Source: Rhodoferax sp. BAB1 (GTDB taxonomy: Bacteria; Pseudomonadota; Gammaproteobacteria; Burkholderiales; Burkholderiaceae_C). From it: a DNA stretch of 64,000 bases. The stretch is from NCBI RefSeq assembly GCF_013334205.1, contig NZ_CP054424.1:2500001-2564000 (forward strand), read 5' to 3'. The notes under the pieces are model-generated. The model saw only the letters and a list, made by a program, of their open reading frames with translations, had not been told where the DNA came from and did not search any database. This document shows, piece by piece, positions 20,371 to 28,991 of the stretch. Positions within the stretch are counted from its first letter, which is position 1; every line of letters begins with the position of its first letter. The translations under genes and the position numbers were made by a program.

Positions 20371-21486
20371 ATGGATTTCGATTTCACCGACGACCAGCAG
20401 CAACTGCGCGACGCCGTGCACAAATGGGTGGAGAAGGGCTACGGCTTCGAGCGCCGCCGCAGCATTGAGGCCGCGGGCGGTTTCTCGCGTGAGGCTTTTA
20501 CTGAACTGGCGGAACTGGGCCTCTGTGGTCTCTACATCCCCGAAGACGACGGTGGCCTGGGCATGGGCCCGATCGAGGGCATGGTGGTGATGGAGGAGCT
20601 GGGGCGCGGCATCGTGCTGGAGCCGCTGGCGCAAAGCCTGATCGCGGGCGCCGTGCTGGCCGGCTACGCTGGCGCTGAACTCAAGAGCGGCTGGCTGCCG
20701 CGTATCTCTGCGGGCGAAGTACTCGTGGTGCTGGCCCAGCAGGAGCGCAAGGCGCGTTATCGCCTCGATGTGTGCACCGCCACGGCGGCACAGGCCGGTA
20801 GCGGCTGGGCCGTGTCGGGTACCAAGAACATGGTGCCGGCCGGTGACCAGGCCGATGCCTTCCTGGTGCCGGCCATGACCGGTGGCAAGCTGGCCCTGTT
20901 CCTGGTGGAACGCACGACCCAGGGCGTGAGCACACGCGGCTACGGCACGCAGGATGGCGGCCGCGCCGCCGACGTGGTGCTGGACAAGGCCGCGGCGCAG
21001 CTCGTCACGGCCGACGGCCTGACGGCCCTGGAACACGCCGTGGACATCGGCATCGCGTCGCTGTGCGCCGAAGCCGTGGGCGTGATGGACCAGACCCTGG
21101 CCGTGACCCTGGACTACATGAACACGCGCAAGCAGTTCGGCGTGGCCATCGCCAGCTTCCAGGCCCTGCGCCACCGCGCGGCCGACATGAAGATGCAGCT
21201 GGAGCTGGCCCGTTCCATGAGCTACTACGCCAGCCTCAAGCTCAACGCCCCGGCCGACGAGCGCCGCCGAGCCATGGCACGCGCCAAGGTGCAGTTGGGA
21301 CTGTCCATGCGTTTCGTGGGCCAGCAGGCCGTGCAATTGCATGGCGGCATCGGCGTGACCGACGAGTACATCGTCAGCCACTACTTCAGGAAGCTGACCC
21401 AGCTGGAAATGACTTACGGCGACAGCCTGCACCAGGTGGGCGAGGTGTCGGCCCGCATGCAGGAAACGGCCGGCGTCTTCGCCTGA
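20371..21486 (+). CDS. Acyl-CoA dehydrogenase (PimD-like small subunit)
   Basis: A 371-residue second acyl-CoA dehydrogenase, 17 bases after the first, with an AAGGAG ribosome site. The N-terminus MDFDFTDDQQQLRDAVHKWV, the central GTKNMVPAGDQAD region and the C-terminal MQETAG end fit the small-subunit partner; sequence around the flavin contacts is more divergent than in the upstream protein, as expected for the heteromeric pair. A strong terminator ends the two-gene operon. Confidence 0.85.
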   Translation: MDFDFTDDQQQLRDAVHKWVEKGYGFERRRSIEAAGGFSREAFTELAELGLCGLYIPEDDGGLGMGPIEGMVVMEELGRGIVLEPLAQSLIAGAVLAGYAGAELKSGWLPRISAGEVLVVLAQQERKARYRLDVCTATAAQAGSGWAVSGTKNMVPAGDQADAFLVPAMTGGKLALFLVERTTQGVSTRGYGTQDGGRAADVVLDKAAAQLVTADGLTALEHAVDIGIASLCAEAVGVMDQTLAVTLDYMNTRKQFGVAIASFQALRHRAADMKMQLELARSMSYYASLKLNAPADERRRAMARAKVQLGLSMRFVGQQAVQLHGGIGVTDEYIVSHYFRKLTQLEMTYGDSLHQVGEVSARMQETAGVFA

Positions 21487-21506
21487 TCAGGCCCAGGTTC
21501 GCCCCC

Positions 21507-21542
21507 AAGCAGAAGGCCCGCTTTGCGGGCCTTCTGCTTTTT
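21507..21542. terminator. Strong terminator between convergent genes
   Basis: AAGCAGAAGGCCCG, five-base loop, CGGGCCTTCTGCTTTTT. It ends the acyl-CoA dehydrogenase operon and lies 16 bases from the stop of the convergent chemoreceptor gene; the A/T runs on both sides could let it work in both directions. Confidence 0.85.
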
Positions 21543-21557
21543 GAGCGGGGCGTGAAC

Positions 21558-23525
21558 TCAGGCGTTCCTGTGCAAGGCCTGCAATGAGGACATGAAACCG
21601 CGGGCGGCATGGTGAAAGCCCTGGCCGGACTCCAGCATGGCCTGCGCCTCGCTCATGCGCTTGCTGTTGATGGCGTCGGCCACCTTTCCCGCTTCCAGGT
21701 GAAACTCACGGTGGTTGCGTAGCAACTCGGTGAAACCCGGCTTGTTTGCAGCGTGCTGTCCGCCGGGGCCACGCAGCCACTCCCCCAGCTGGCAGCAGTC
21801 GTCCCGGCGCAGGTTGTCGGCGTCCAGGGTGAGCTTGCGCATGATGGCGTTGCGCAGCGTGATGCTGTATTGCTGGTGCGTCCTGAGGGCCTCGTCGTGG
21901 TCAAACTCTCCCGTGCCCCCGGCCCGGTTGTCCTTGCGCAGGCTGACGGCATCGACCTCGGCCAGGGTGACATCGGCATCGGTCAGGCGGAACACCCGGA
22001 TGGAGTCGTGCACCTGCTGCACCTGCCCGTTGAGCGACTGGGCGGCGGCGGCCAGTTCCTCCACCATGGCGGCGTTCTGCTGCGTGATGCCATCCATCTC
22101 GACCACCGCGGTGCTGACCTTGGCAACACCCACGGACTGCTCGGTGGTGGCATGGCTGATGTTCTCCAGCACACTGGCCACCTTCTCGACCGAGGCCATG
22201 GCCTCGTCCATGCGGGCGCGGGCATCCGCGGTACGCGTCGTCCCTGCATCCACGCGCTCGCGGGATTCCTCGATCAGGGTGCGGATTTCCTTGGCCGCCG
22301 AAGTGGTGCGCTGCGCCAGGGCGCGCACCTCGGCCGCCACCACGGCAAAACCGCGCCCCTGTTCGCCGGCGCGCGCGGCTTCCACGGCGGCATTGAGCGC
22401 GAGGATGTTGGTCTGGAAGGCCACGCCCTCGATGACCTGGATGATGTCCCCGATGCGGCGCGAGGAGTCCGAAATCTCCTGCATGGTCTGGGCCACGGCC
22501 AGCACCGCCTCGTGGCTGCGATGCGCCACGGTCGAGGTTTCGCGCGCCACGAGAGCCCCGTCGCGCGCCAGCTGCGTGGTCTGCTGCGTCGTCCCGTTGA
22601 TTTCCTCCATGGACGAGGCCGTCTGCTCCAGGTTGGTGGCCTGCGCCTCGGTGCGGGTCGACATGTCCTGGTTGCCCGCCGCGATCTCCTGGCTGGCGCC
22701 ACGCAGGTTGGCCACCTCGTGCCGCACGTCGCGCACCACGGTGCGCACCGACACCACCAGCTGGGCCAGGGCCAGCTGCAGCTGGCCGATCTCGTCCTTG
22801 CCGTTCACCGTGATGAAGCTGGTCAGGTCACCGCTGGCCACCAGGTTGGCCAGGTCCACCACTTCCTTGAGCGGTCTGAGGGTCAGACGCATGGCCATCC
22901 AGGAGCCGGAGATCACGGTGAACGCCGCCACCACGGCAGTGACCCAGTGCGGCGCATCGAGCTGGGCGCAGACGAAGGGACCCAGGGCAGCCCACAGGCT
23001 GAGCAGCACCAGCTGGCTGCGCAGGCCGGGCCGGAGCCAGCGACCGACGCGCCCGAACAGGTCGTCGCGGATCAAGACCCCGCGCTGCAGCCGATGCACC
23101 AGGCGCCCGGCTTCGGCCTCGGCGCGCATGGTGGCGTAGAGCGCTTCGCAGGCCTGGATCTCCTGCGCACCCGGCTTGGTGCGCACCGACAGGAACCCCA
23201 CGATCTGCGAGCCCTTGCGCATGGGCGTGGCATTGGCGCGCACCCAGTAGTAGTCGCCGTTCTTGCGCCGGTTCTTGACCAGGGCCGACCAGGGCAGGCC
23301 GCCCTGGATGGTGGCCCACAGGTCGCGGAAGGCTTCTTCCGGCATGTCCGGGTGGCGCACCATGTTGTGCGGCTGGCCCATCAGCTCCTCGCGCGTGTAA
23401 CCACTGACGGCGATGAAGTTGGTGTTGCAGTAGGTCATGCGCCCCTTGAGGTCCGTGACCGAAATCAGGGTCTGGTCGGAGGGGAAGTCGTATCCATTCT
23501 GGCTGACCGGAAGGTTCTTGCGCAT
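21558..23525 (-). CDS. Aer-like methyl-accepting chemotaxis protein with CZB domain
   Basis: A 655-residue chemoreceptor. An N-terminal Aer-type PAS domain (about residues 10-120) carries the motif [13 protein letters not shown] typical of FAD-binding aerotaxis sensors. A hydrophobic membrane region follows (about residues 170-215), then a HAMP-like linker ([16 protein letters not shown]), then the long MCP coiled coil with the conserved hairpin tip [32 protein letters not shown]. The final 110 residues look like a CZB zinc-binding domain, with [10 protein letters not shown] and HREFH ligands. It probably senses redox or oxygen and, through CZB, zinc or hypochlorite. Start ATG 23525 was preferred to the longer frame because of the conserved Aer N-terminus. 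Confidence 0.88.
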   Translation of the reverse strand: MRKNLPVSQNGYDFPSDQTLISVTDLKGRMTYCNTNFIAVSGYTREELMGQPHNMVRHPDMPEEAFRDLWATIQGGLPWSALVKNRRKNGDYYWVRANATPMRKGSQIVGFLSVRTKPGAQEIQACEALYATMRAEAEAGRLVHRLQRGVLIRDDLFGRVGRWLRPGLRSQLVLLSLWAALGPFVCAQLDAPHWVTAVVAAFTVISGSWMAMRLTLRPLKEVVDLANLVASGDLTSFITVNGKDEIGQLQLALAQLVVSVRTVVRDVRHEVANLRGASQEIAAGNQDMSTRTEAQATNLEQTASSMEEINGTTQQTTQLARDGALVARETSTVAHRSHEAVLAVAQTMQEISDSSRRIGDIIQVIEGVAFQTNILALNAAVEAARAGEQGRGFAVVAAEVRALAQRTTSAAKEIRTLIEESRERVDAGTTRTADARARMDEAMASVEKVASVLENISHATTEQSVGVAKVSTAVVEMDGITQQNAAMVEELAAAAQSLNGQVQQVHDSIRVFRLTDADVTLAEVDAVSLRKDNRAGGTGEFDHDEALRTHQQYSITLRNAIMRKLTLDADNLRRDDCCQLGEWLRGPGGQHAANKPGFTELLRNHREFHLEAGKVADAINSKRMSEAQAMLESGQGFHHAARGFMSSLQALHRNA

Positions 23526-23648
23526 GACGTGACTTTCTGTTGAGTCTGGCGGTACACAACTGACAGGCACCCGTGCATGGCCAGGGTGTCTTCATGGAAA
23601 TCATCTTTGAGCGCCGACCTGCTTTTGTCAAGCCGGCGGCATCCGGCA

Positions 23649-26600
23649 TCACGGCCCGGTCCGGCGGATCACCTCCAGCAGCCGCGCCACCTCCGTGGCC
23701 GCAGCAAGCAGATCCATCTGCTCCATCAATGCATGGAGCCCGGCGAACTGCGGACCGCTTACCCGGGCATGCTGCGCCAGCAGATGCTCATGCACCTCCA
23801 CGGCTTCCATATCGGCCTGTTCCAGCAGATTCTTGAGCCGGTGCAGCTCGGACAGCAGGTCGGTCTGCACCGGCCGGTCTGCATCCATCACACCGCTCGC
23901 TGCGCTCGACGGGGTCAGCAGTGGCAGGACCTGGGCCACCGCCGCCTCCAGCCCTGCCAGCAGGCAGGCAGGGTCGTCCGGCGGCCCTGCCTCTGCTGCA
24001 GCGCAGCGCTTCCAGTCCTGCTCGGCGCGGGCACAGTCCAGCGCCAGCCGCTGGGCACCGACGGCGGCCGCGCTGCTCTTGATCTGGTGCATCAGGCCGG
24101 CAGCGCCGGCCCAGTCGCCCTGCGCCACGGCCAGGCGGGTCTGTGCCAGCTGGGCCGGCAGGATGGTCCCCAGACGGGTGCGCAGGCGTTGCAGCAGGGC
24201 TGCATCACCTCCCAGGCGCCGCAAGGTCCCGGTCTCCTCCAGCACCTGCGGCGGCGCCAGTGGCGTCACCGCAGCGGCGGCCGGCATCTGATCGCGGGGG
24301 CTGAGGCGCCCGGTCCAGCGCAGGATCAGGGCCACCAGTTCATCCATGTCGAAAGGCTTGCCGATGTGGGCATCCATGCCGGCTGCCAGGCACAAGTCGC
24401 GGTCCGCCGGCATGGCATTGGCCGTCATGGCCGCGATGGGCAGGGCGCGCAACTGCAGGCGCTGGCGGATCTGCTGCGTGGCCTGCAGGCCGTCGAGCAC
24501 CGGCATCTGCATGTCCATCAGCACCAGATCGAATCCCTGCGGCTGTGCTGCCAGCAGATCAAGGGCTTGCTGCCCGTTCCCGGCCAGTGCCACCTGGGCG
24601 CCTTCGCGCGCCAGCATGGCCAGCGCCACCTCCTGGTTGAGCACATTGTCTTCGGCCAGCAGCAGGCGCAGGCCGGACAGCCGTGGGCCGGACGCTGCAT
24701 GCGCACCCTCACCCGGCGCCGGAGGCGGCGGCAGGGCCGTCGTCGCCACCGGGAAGTCGACGTCGAAGGCAAACACGCTGCCTGCGCCCGGCGCGCTGTC
24801 CAGCGTGATCTCGCCCTGCATCAGCGCCACGAGCCGCTGGCTGATGGCCAGGCCCAGGCCGGTACCGCCGTAACGACGCGCGGTCGAGGCTTCGGCCTGC
24901 GAGAAGCCGCTGAAGATGTGCAAGCGCTGCTCCGGACTGATGCCGATGCCGGTGTCCTGAACCGAGAACCGGATCCGCACCCGCCCGTTTTCCCGGTGCA
25001 CCAGGGACAAGACCACCCGCACCTGGCCGCGTTCCGTGAACTTGATGGCATTGCCGCCCAGGTTGATCAGCACCTGTTTGAGGCGCAGCGCGTCGCCCAG
25101 CAGCACGGGCGGAATGCGCGGATCGATGTCGCCCACCAGTTCCAGTTGTTTCTCGCCCAGGGCGCCCGACAGAATGACCAGGAGTTCCTGCATCAGTTGC
25201 GCGACCGCGAAGGGCTCGGGGTGAAGCGCCATCTTGCCGGCCTCGACCTTGGAGAAATCGAGGATGTCGTTGAGGATGGCCAGCAAGGAGCGCGCCGCGG
25301 TATGCGTCTTGTGCACCAGTTCACCCTGCTCCGGCGTCAGCGAGGTGTAGCGCAGGAGCTGCAGCAGGCCCAGCACGGCATTGAGGGGCGTACGGATCTC
25401 ATGGCTCATGTTGGCCAGGAACTGGCCCTTGCTGTGCGATGCGGCATCGGCCGCCTGCAGGGCGTGCTGCAGCTTGGTGATGTCAATGCGAAAGCCAACA
25501 TGGAAACCGTCGCTGGTGGTGCGCTCGACCACGCGCAGCCAGCGGCCATCACTGAGTTCGATCACCGAGTCGGAACGAGGCTGCCGGAATTTTTTCAGGC
25601 GCTCGGCCAGCCACTCCTCGAGGCTGTCCACCACGACATTGCCAATCCGGGCCTCCTTGAAGACGGCGTTCCCCGCGGCTGAGCGGATGATGTCCTCGTA
25701 GCGGGCCCCCTCCACCACCAAAGCCTGGTGCGGGGCGTAGAGGTCCTTGTACTTGTCGTTGGCGAAGACCAGACGGTCTTGCGAGTCGTAGATGGCAAAG
25801 GCCTCGTCCACCGCCTCGATGGCGCCGCGCAGGATGCGCTGCTCCTCCTCGATGCGCTGCTGGGCGCGGACCTGCGCGCTCACGTCCTGCACCGAGCCGA
25901 TGATGCGTTCGGTCCGCGCGCCATGCCAGTCGAGCTCGGCGACCAGGCGCACCCACTGGGGCCGGTCTGGCTCCACACCCTTCATGCGCACCACCAGGTC
26001 CACCGAATACCGCTCCAGCCGCTCCATGGCCTGCAGCTGCTCGCGCACCTGCTCGCGCAGCGTCTCGTCGAAATGGCACCAGATGTCCTCGATGCGGCTC
26101 GCCTCGTCCTCCCTGAGCCCCAGCATCGAGCGGCATTCATCCGACAGGTAGAGCCGGCGGCTGCGCAGGTCGGCATACCAGCTCCCGATGCCGGCAATGC
26201 GGCTGGTGCGCGCCAGCATGTCCTGGCTGGTGCGCAGGGCTTCGCGGGTCAGGACCTGCTCGTCGATATCCACCAGCACGGTCACGAAGCCGGTGAAACC
26301 GCCCGCGGCATCCTGCTGCGGCGACAGCAGCATGCGCACCCAGCGGTCACGGCCGTCGCGGTAACGGTGCAGCACCTCCAGGTCGATGCCGGCGTGCTTC
26401 TGGATCGCCTCGTCCAGTCTGGCCAGTGTCGCCGGATCCGCCAGTGGCGAACGCAGCAGGCCCCCGGGCCGTTGTCCCATCACCTCGGCAGGCGAAAAAC
26501 CCGTCACACGGCAGAAGGATTCGTTGACCCAGACGGCGGCGTGCTGCGCATCGGTCACGATCACGGGGCTGCCCGTGTGCTGGGCCACGCTGGCCATCAT

Positions 26601-26840
26601 CTCCAGTTCGTCGGCCAGCGCGCTGGATCGCTGGTCGGCCCGGTAGTGCGTGATGGCCAGTGCCCAGAACTGCCAGCCGCCGGCCAGCGCCAGGCTGAAG
26701 CCCGCCGCCAGCAGGACTTCACGGGTCAGCAGATGGCCAAACCGCTGCCCCACCAGGGCGTAGCCCAGTCCCATCAGCCCCAGGACGAACAGCGCCGAGG
26801 AAATCAGCAGGTAACGACGGACGACCAGCTGCTGATCCAT
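23649..26840 (-). CDS. Hybrid sensor histidine kinase with PAS, receiver and Hpt domains
   Basis: A 1063-residue membrane kinase. Two membrane helices near the N-terminus are followed by three PAS-like domains (about residues 90-210, 220-345 and 350-465), a HisKA/HATPase core with phospho-accepting H480 in SHEIRTPLNAVLG and the G-box YGGTGLGLAIS, a receiver domain with D776 in LVLMDMQMPVLDG, and a C-terminal Hpt domain with H918 in MHQIKSSAAAVG. This gives a complete His-Asp-His relay. The ATG at 26840 is 7 bases after the stop of the upstream receiver protein, so the two are an operon and the free receiver is the likely output partner. Confidence 0.92.
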   Translation of the reverse strand: MDQQLVVRRYLLISSALFVLGLMGLGYALVGQRFGHLLTREVLLAAGFSLALAGGWQFWALAITHYRADQRSSALADELEMMASVAQHTGSPVIVTDAQHAAVWVNESFCRVTGFSPAEVMGQRPGGLLRSPLADPATLARLDEAIQKHAGIDLEVLHRYRDGRDRWVRMLLSPQQDAAGGFTGFVTVLVDIDEQVLTREALRTSQDMLARTSRIAGIGSWYADLRSRRLYLSDECRSMLGLREDEASRIEDIWCHFDETLREQVREQLQAMERLERYSVDLVVRMKGVEPDRPQWVRLVAELDWHGARTERIIGSVQDVSAQVRAQQRIEEEQRILRGAIEAVDEAFAIYDSQDRLVFANDKYKDLYAPHQALVVEGARYEDIIRSAAGNAVFKEARIGNVVVDSLEEWLAERLKKFRQPRSDSVIELSDGRWLRVVERTTSDGFHVGFRIDITKLQHALQAADAASHSKGQFLANMSHEIRTPLNAVLGLLQLLRYTSLTPEQGELVHKTHTAARSLLAILNDILDFSKVEAGKMALHPEPFAVAQLMQELLVILSGALGEKQLELVGDIDPRIPPVLLGDALRLKQVLINLGGNAIKFTERGQVRVVLSLVHRENGRVRIRFSVQDTGIGISPEQRLHIFSGFSQAEASTARRYGGTGLGLAISQRLVALMQGEITLDSAPGAGSVFAFDVDFPVATTALPPPPAPGEGAHAASGPRLSGLRLLLAEDNVLNQEVALAMLAREGAQVALAGNGQQALDLLAAQPQGFDLVLMDMQMPVLDGLQATQQIRQRLQLRALPIAAMTANAMPADRDLCLAAGMDAHIGKPFDMDELVALILRWTGRLSPRDQMPAAAAVTPLAPPQVLEETGTLRRLGGDAALLQRLRTRLGTILPAQLAQTRLAVAQGDWAGAAGLMHQIKSSAAAVGAQRLALDCARAEQDWKRCAAAEAGPPDDPACLLAGLEAAVAQVLPLLTPSSAASGVMDADRPVQTDLLSELHRLKNLLEQADMEAVEVHEHLLAQHARVSGPQFAGLHALMEQMDLLAAATEVARLLEVIRRTGP

Positions 26841-26847
26841 GGGCCGT

Positions 26848-27225
26848 TCACAGCCGCTGCAGTGCGGCTGCCAGGTCCTTGATGTCCAGCGGCTTGACCA
26901 GGTAGGCGCTGGCTCCGGCATCCCGGTAGTAGGCCCAGTTGTCCGCCAGGTCGTTGCCGCTGACCAGGATGACGGGGAGGGTGGCCTGCCCGCGCTCGCG
27001 CCGCTGGCGCAGACCGGCCAGGGTCGCCAGGCCATCGTGCACCGGCATGTTCAGGTCCAGCAGCATGAGGTCGAAGGGCAATCGCTCCAGCATGTCCAGG
27101 GCGATCTGGCCGTTGTTGGCCAGGGCCCCGGAATGGCCCAGCTCGCGCAGCAGGCGCGCGGCAATGCGCAGCTGGATCGGGTCGTCATCGGTCACCAGGA
27201 CCCGCAATGGACGCTCAGGCTGCAT
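26848..27225 (-). CDS. Single-domain response regulator
   Basis: A 125-residue CheY-like receiver with no output domain. The acidic pocket is VTDDDP near residues 11-16, the phosphorylated aspartate is D57 in LLDLNMPVHDG, and the switch residues are the serine in VSGND and the lysine in VKPLD. It lies 7 bases upstream of the hybrid kinase. The gene upstream of it on this strand was the HNH gene now interrupted by the mobile element. Confidence 0.92.
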   Translation of the reverse strand: MQPERPLRVLVTDDDPIQLRIAARLLRELGHSGALANNGQIALDMLERLPFDLMLLDLNMPVHDGLATLAGLRQRRERGQATLPVILVSGNDLADNWAYYRDAGASAYLVKPLDIKDLAAALQRL

Positions 27226-27276
27226 GGTGGCTGAAGGTAGCGGAGCTTGCCTGCGACCTGCCCGATGGACGCCGTG

Positions 27277-27462
27277 TCAGTTGACCAGCAGGCGCGAGGA
27301 GCGCGGCACGTGGGCCATGAGGAACTCCATCTGGTCGGCCAGGATGCGCCGGTTGCGCAGGATGAAGTCTTCCCAGAGGCTGGGCACGTAGGGCGCATAC
27401 AGCAGCGGCATGCCGGCCTGCTCGGGCGTGCGGCTGCTCTTGCGGTGGTTGCAGGCGCGGCA
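27277..27462 (-). pseudogene. 3' fragment of host HNH endonuclease gene split by the mobile element
   Basis: The last 61 codons of a host gene: CRACNHRKSSRTPEQAGMPL to a C-terminus MAHVPRSSRLLVN. The first part, 37653-38033, lies 10.2 kb away on the same strand. Joining the two at the shared TGCCGC restores an unbroken 186-residue HNH protein with the full LTREHIIP...MNVVTACRACNHRK motif. The family is the HNH nucleases with CAYCG and ACNxxK zinc-finger cysteines. As it stands this half has no promoter or start and should be non-functional. Confidence 0.88.
27457..27462. repeat. Left direct repeat of the mobile element (GCGGCA)
   Basis: GCGGCA is found here and again at 37653-37658. On the coding strand of the target it is TGCCGC, the codons Cys-Arg of the HNH motif. 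It is either a target duplication or the recombination core site. One copy restores the target reading frame exactly. Confidence 0.8.
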
Positions 27463-27467
27463 TTCCA

Positions 27468-27491
27468 ACCCCCAAAGCTGAGTCACCAGTT
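27468..27491 (+). repeat. Left terminal inverted repeat
   Basis: ACCCCCAAA (27468-27476), six bases, TCACCAGTT (27483-27491). The same two blocks, with five variable bases between, occur inverted at the right end (37626-37647). A related CTACCAGTT lies about 81 bases further in, inside the promoter of the first recombinase gene. Confidence 0.75.
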
Positions 27492-27556
27492 CTGAAGGAT
27501 TTTAGAGGGAGGCCGAAAACACTGTGACTGCACTTGATAGCTCCAAATTTTAGTTA

Positions 27557-27590
27557 TTAACACCTACCAGTTTACTGGTATGATATCGAA
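27557..27590 (+). promoter_or_regulatory. Promoter and palindromic operator of the recombinase operon
   Basis: TTAACA (27557-27562) and TATGAT (27579-27584) are 16 bases apart. The spacer and the first -10 bases form the palindrome TACCAGTTTACTGGTA (27565-27580), so a bound dimer would block RNA polymerase. The palindrome half-site ACCAGT equals the subterminal repeats at both element ends, which suggests that an element recombinase or partner represses its own operon. The expected start point falls at or very near the ATG at 27591, so the message may be leaderless. Confidence 0.6.
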
Positions 27591-28991
27591 ATGCTGAGCT
27601 TCGACGGCGCCCACATCGTCATACACCTAGCGATTGAGGCGCCTGACGCAAAAACGCTGCCGGTCTTGGTGGAACTGGATGAGAGGGGCCTGCCGACCAT
27701 GAGCCTCAGCGTGGCTATGTACGCGAGGTATCTCCAGCGCGAGGGAGCGCGAAGCTACGAGACGCTTCGCAAGTACGTCACAGCCATCGGCAAACTGAAG
27801 GACTACTACACGCTTGTGTGTGGGAGCAAGCCCATCGAGGCACGCGAAATCGGGCGGCTGCTGGAAGACTTCCTTCACGCGTATGACCATGGGACCGTGT
27901 TGGGATGGGCTCCGTCCTCGCAGAACGAATACGTGCTGTGTCGGAGCGCCGTGGTGGAGTACGTCAAGTTCGTGATGGACAACGGAGACGCGATTTGGCC
28001 AACCCGGGAGATACGGTTCATCGAAGACTGTCGTGTCTCGTGGTCAGGCTCGCAGCATGCCGAGAAGAGTCTTCTCTTCCACACCAAGAAGCGACTCAGG
28101 AAGAAGACTGGGGGCAGGAAGAAGGCGCTCACCGGCTTAAGGCAGTACAAGCCATTTCCTCAGAAATACCTGCAATTACTTTTGGACGAGACGAAAAACC
28201 CCCGCGACCGACTGCTGTTCTCGACACTGGCCTTTGGGGGACGTCGCATCTCGGAGGTGCTCAACGCATTCACCCACGACGTCTTCACCGACAAGGAGAT
28301 GTTGCACTTCGTCCTTGCCCATCCAGTGCAGTCATTGATGGAGTGGACCAACCTGTCGGGCGCGACCCTTCGCGGTACGCGAAAGGAATATCTGAAGAAA
28401 CAGTTCGGTCTGCTGCCCCGCACTGACCACGGCGCCGAGCGCAGCGCACTCGGATGGAAGGGCATCAAATTCGACGATGAGGCTGCCCTCAAATCGGAAA
28501 CTTACTTCATTCGAAACGCCGACAAAGAACTCGTCCCTCTATATCGGGAGTACCTGCACGAGGTCAGGCAGAGGCTGCCCAGGCGGCCGCACCCGTACTA
28601 CTGGGTGAATGAAGACGGTGAGCCCCTGACCCTGAAGGCAGCCGCCAAGCAATTCGACCTGGCCCGCAAACGTGTGGAGAAGAAGTTTGGGGTCAGCCTG
28701 AAAGGGTATGGCCTCCACTCACTGCGCCACTACTACGGTTTCTACTGTGTCGACGTGTTGAAGGCCGACCTGCTGATGGTGCAGAAATGGATGGGTCACG
28801 CGCAAATATCGTCGACGGCCGTCTATGCCCACATCTCACCAGAAACGGCAAGGGACGAGCTGGCTGCAGCCGAGGGCAGGAAGGCCGTCGGCGCACAGGC
28901 GCAGGGCGTGCTGCCCAGCGCCCTCCAGCGGCACGGGACAACGGCGCTCGGGGACATCGACACCAAGAGACTAACCAGGAAGATGCGATGA
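27591..28991 (+). CDS. gmtY: Tyrosine recombinase, GmtY-like
   Basis: A 466-residue site-specific recombinase. All catalytic positions of the tyrosine-recombinase fold can be placed: R219 in FGGRRISEV, H376 and R379 in HSLRHYY, H403 in WMGH and nucleophile Y412 in AVYAH. The N-terminal half (to about residue 190) is an arm/core-binding region with a SAM-like helical part. It is the first gene of the element, next to the left end, and its stop overlaps the next ATG (ATGA). Gene order and the large second partner match GmtY of Gamma-Mobile-Trio elements; I assign the symbol from that context, not from a search. Confidence 0.8.
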   Translation: MLSFDGAHIVIHLAIEAPDAKTLPVLVELDERGLPTMSLSVAMYARYLQREGARSYETLRKYVTAIGKLKDYYTLVCGSKPIEAREIGRLLEDFLHAYDHGTVLGWAPSSQNEYVLCRSAVVEYVKFVMDNGDAIWPTREIRFIEDCRVSWSGSQHAEKSLLFHTKKRLRKKTGGRKKALTGLRQYKPFPQKYLQLLLDETKNPRDRLLFSTLAFGGRRISEVLNAFTHDVFTDKEMLHFVLAHPVQSLMEWTNLSGATLRGTRKEYLKKQFGLLPRTDHGAERSALGWKGIKFDDEAALKSETYFIRNADKELVPLYREYLHEVRQRLPRRPHPYYWVNEDGEPLTLKAAAKQFDLARKRVEKKFGVSLKGYGLHSLRHYYGFYCVDVLKADLLMVQKWMGHAQISSTAVYAHISPETARDELAAAEGRKAVGAQAQGVLPSALQRHGTTALGDIDTKRLTRKMR

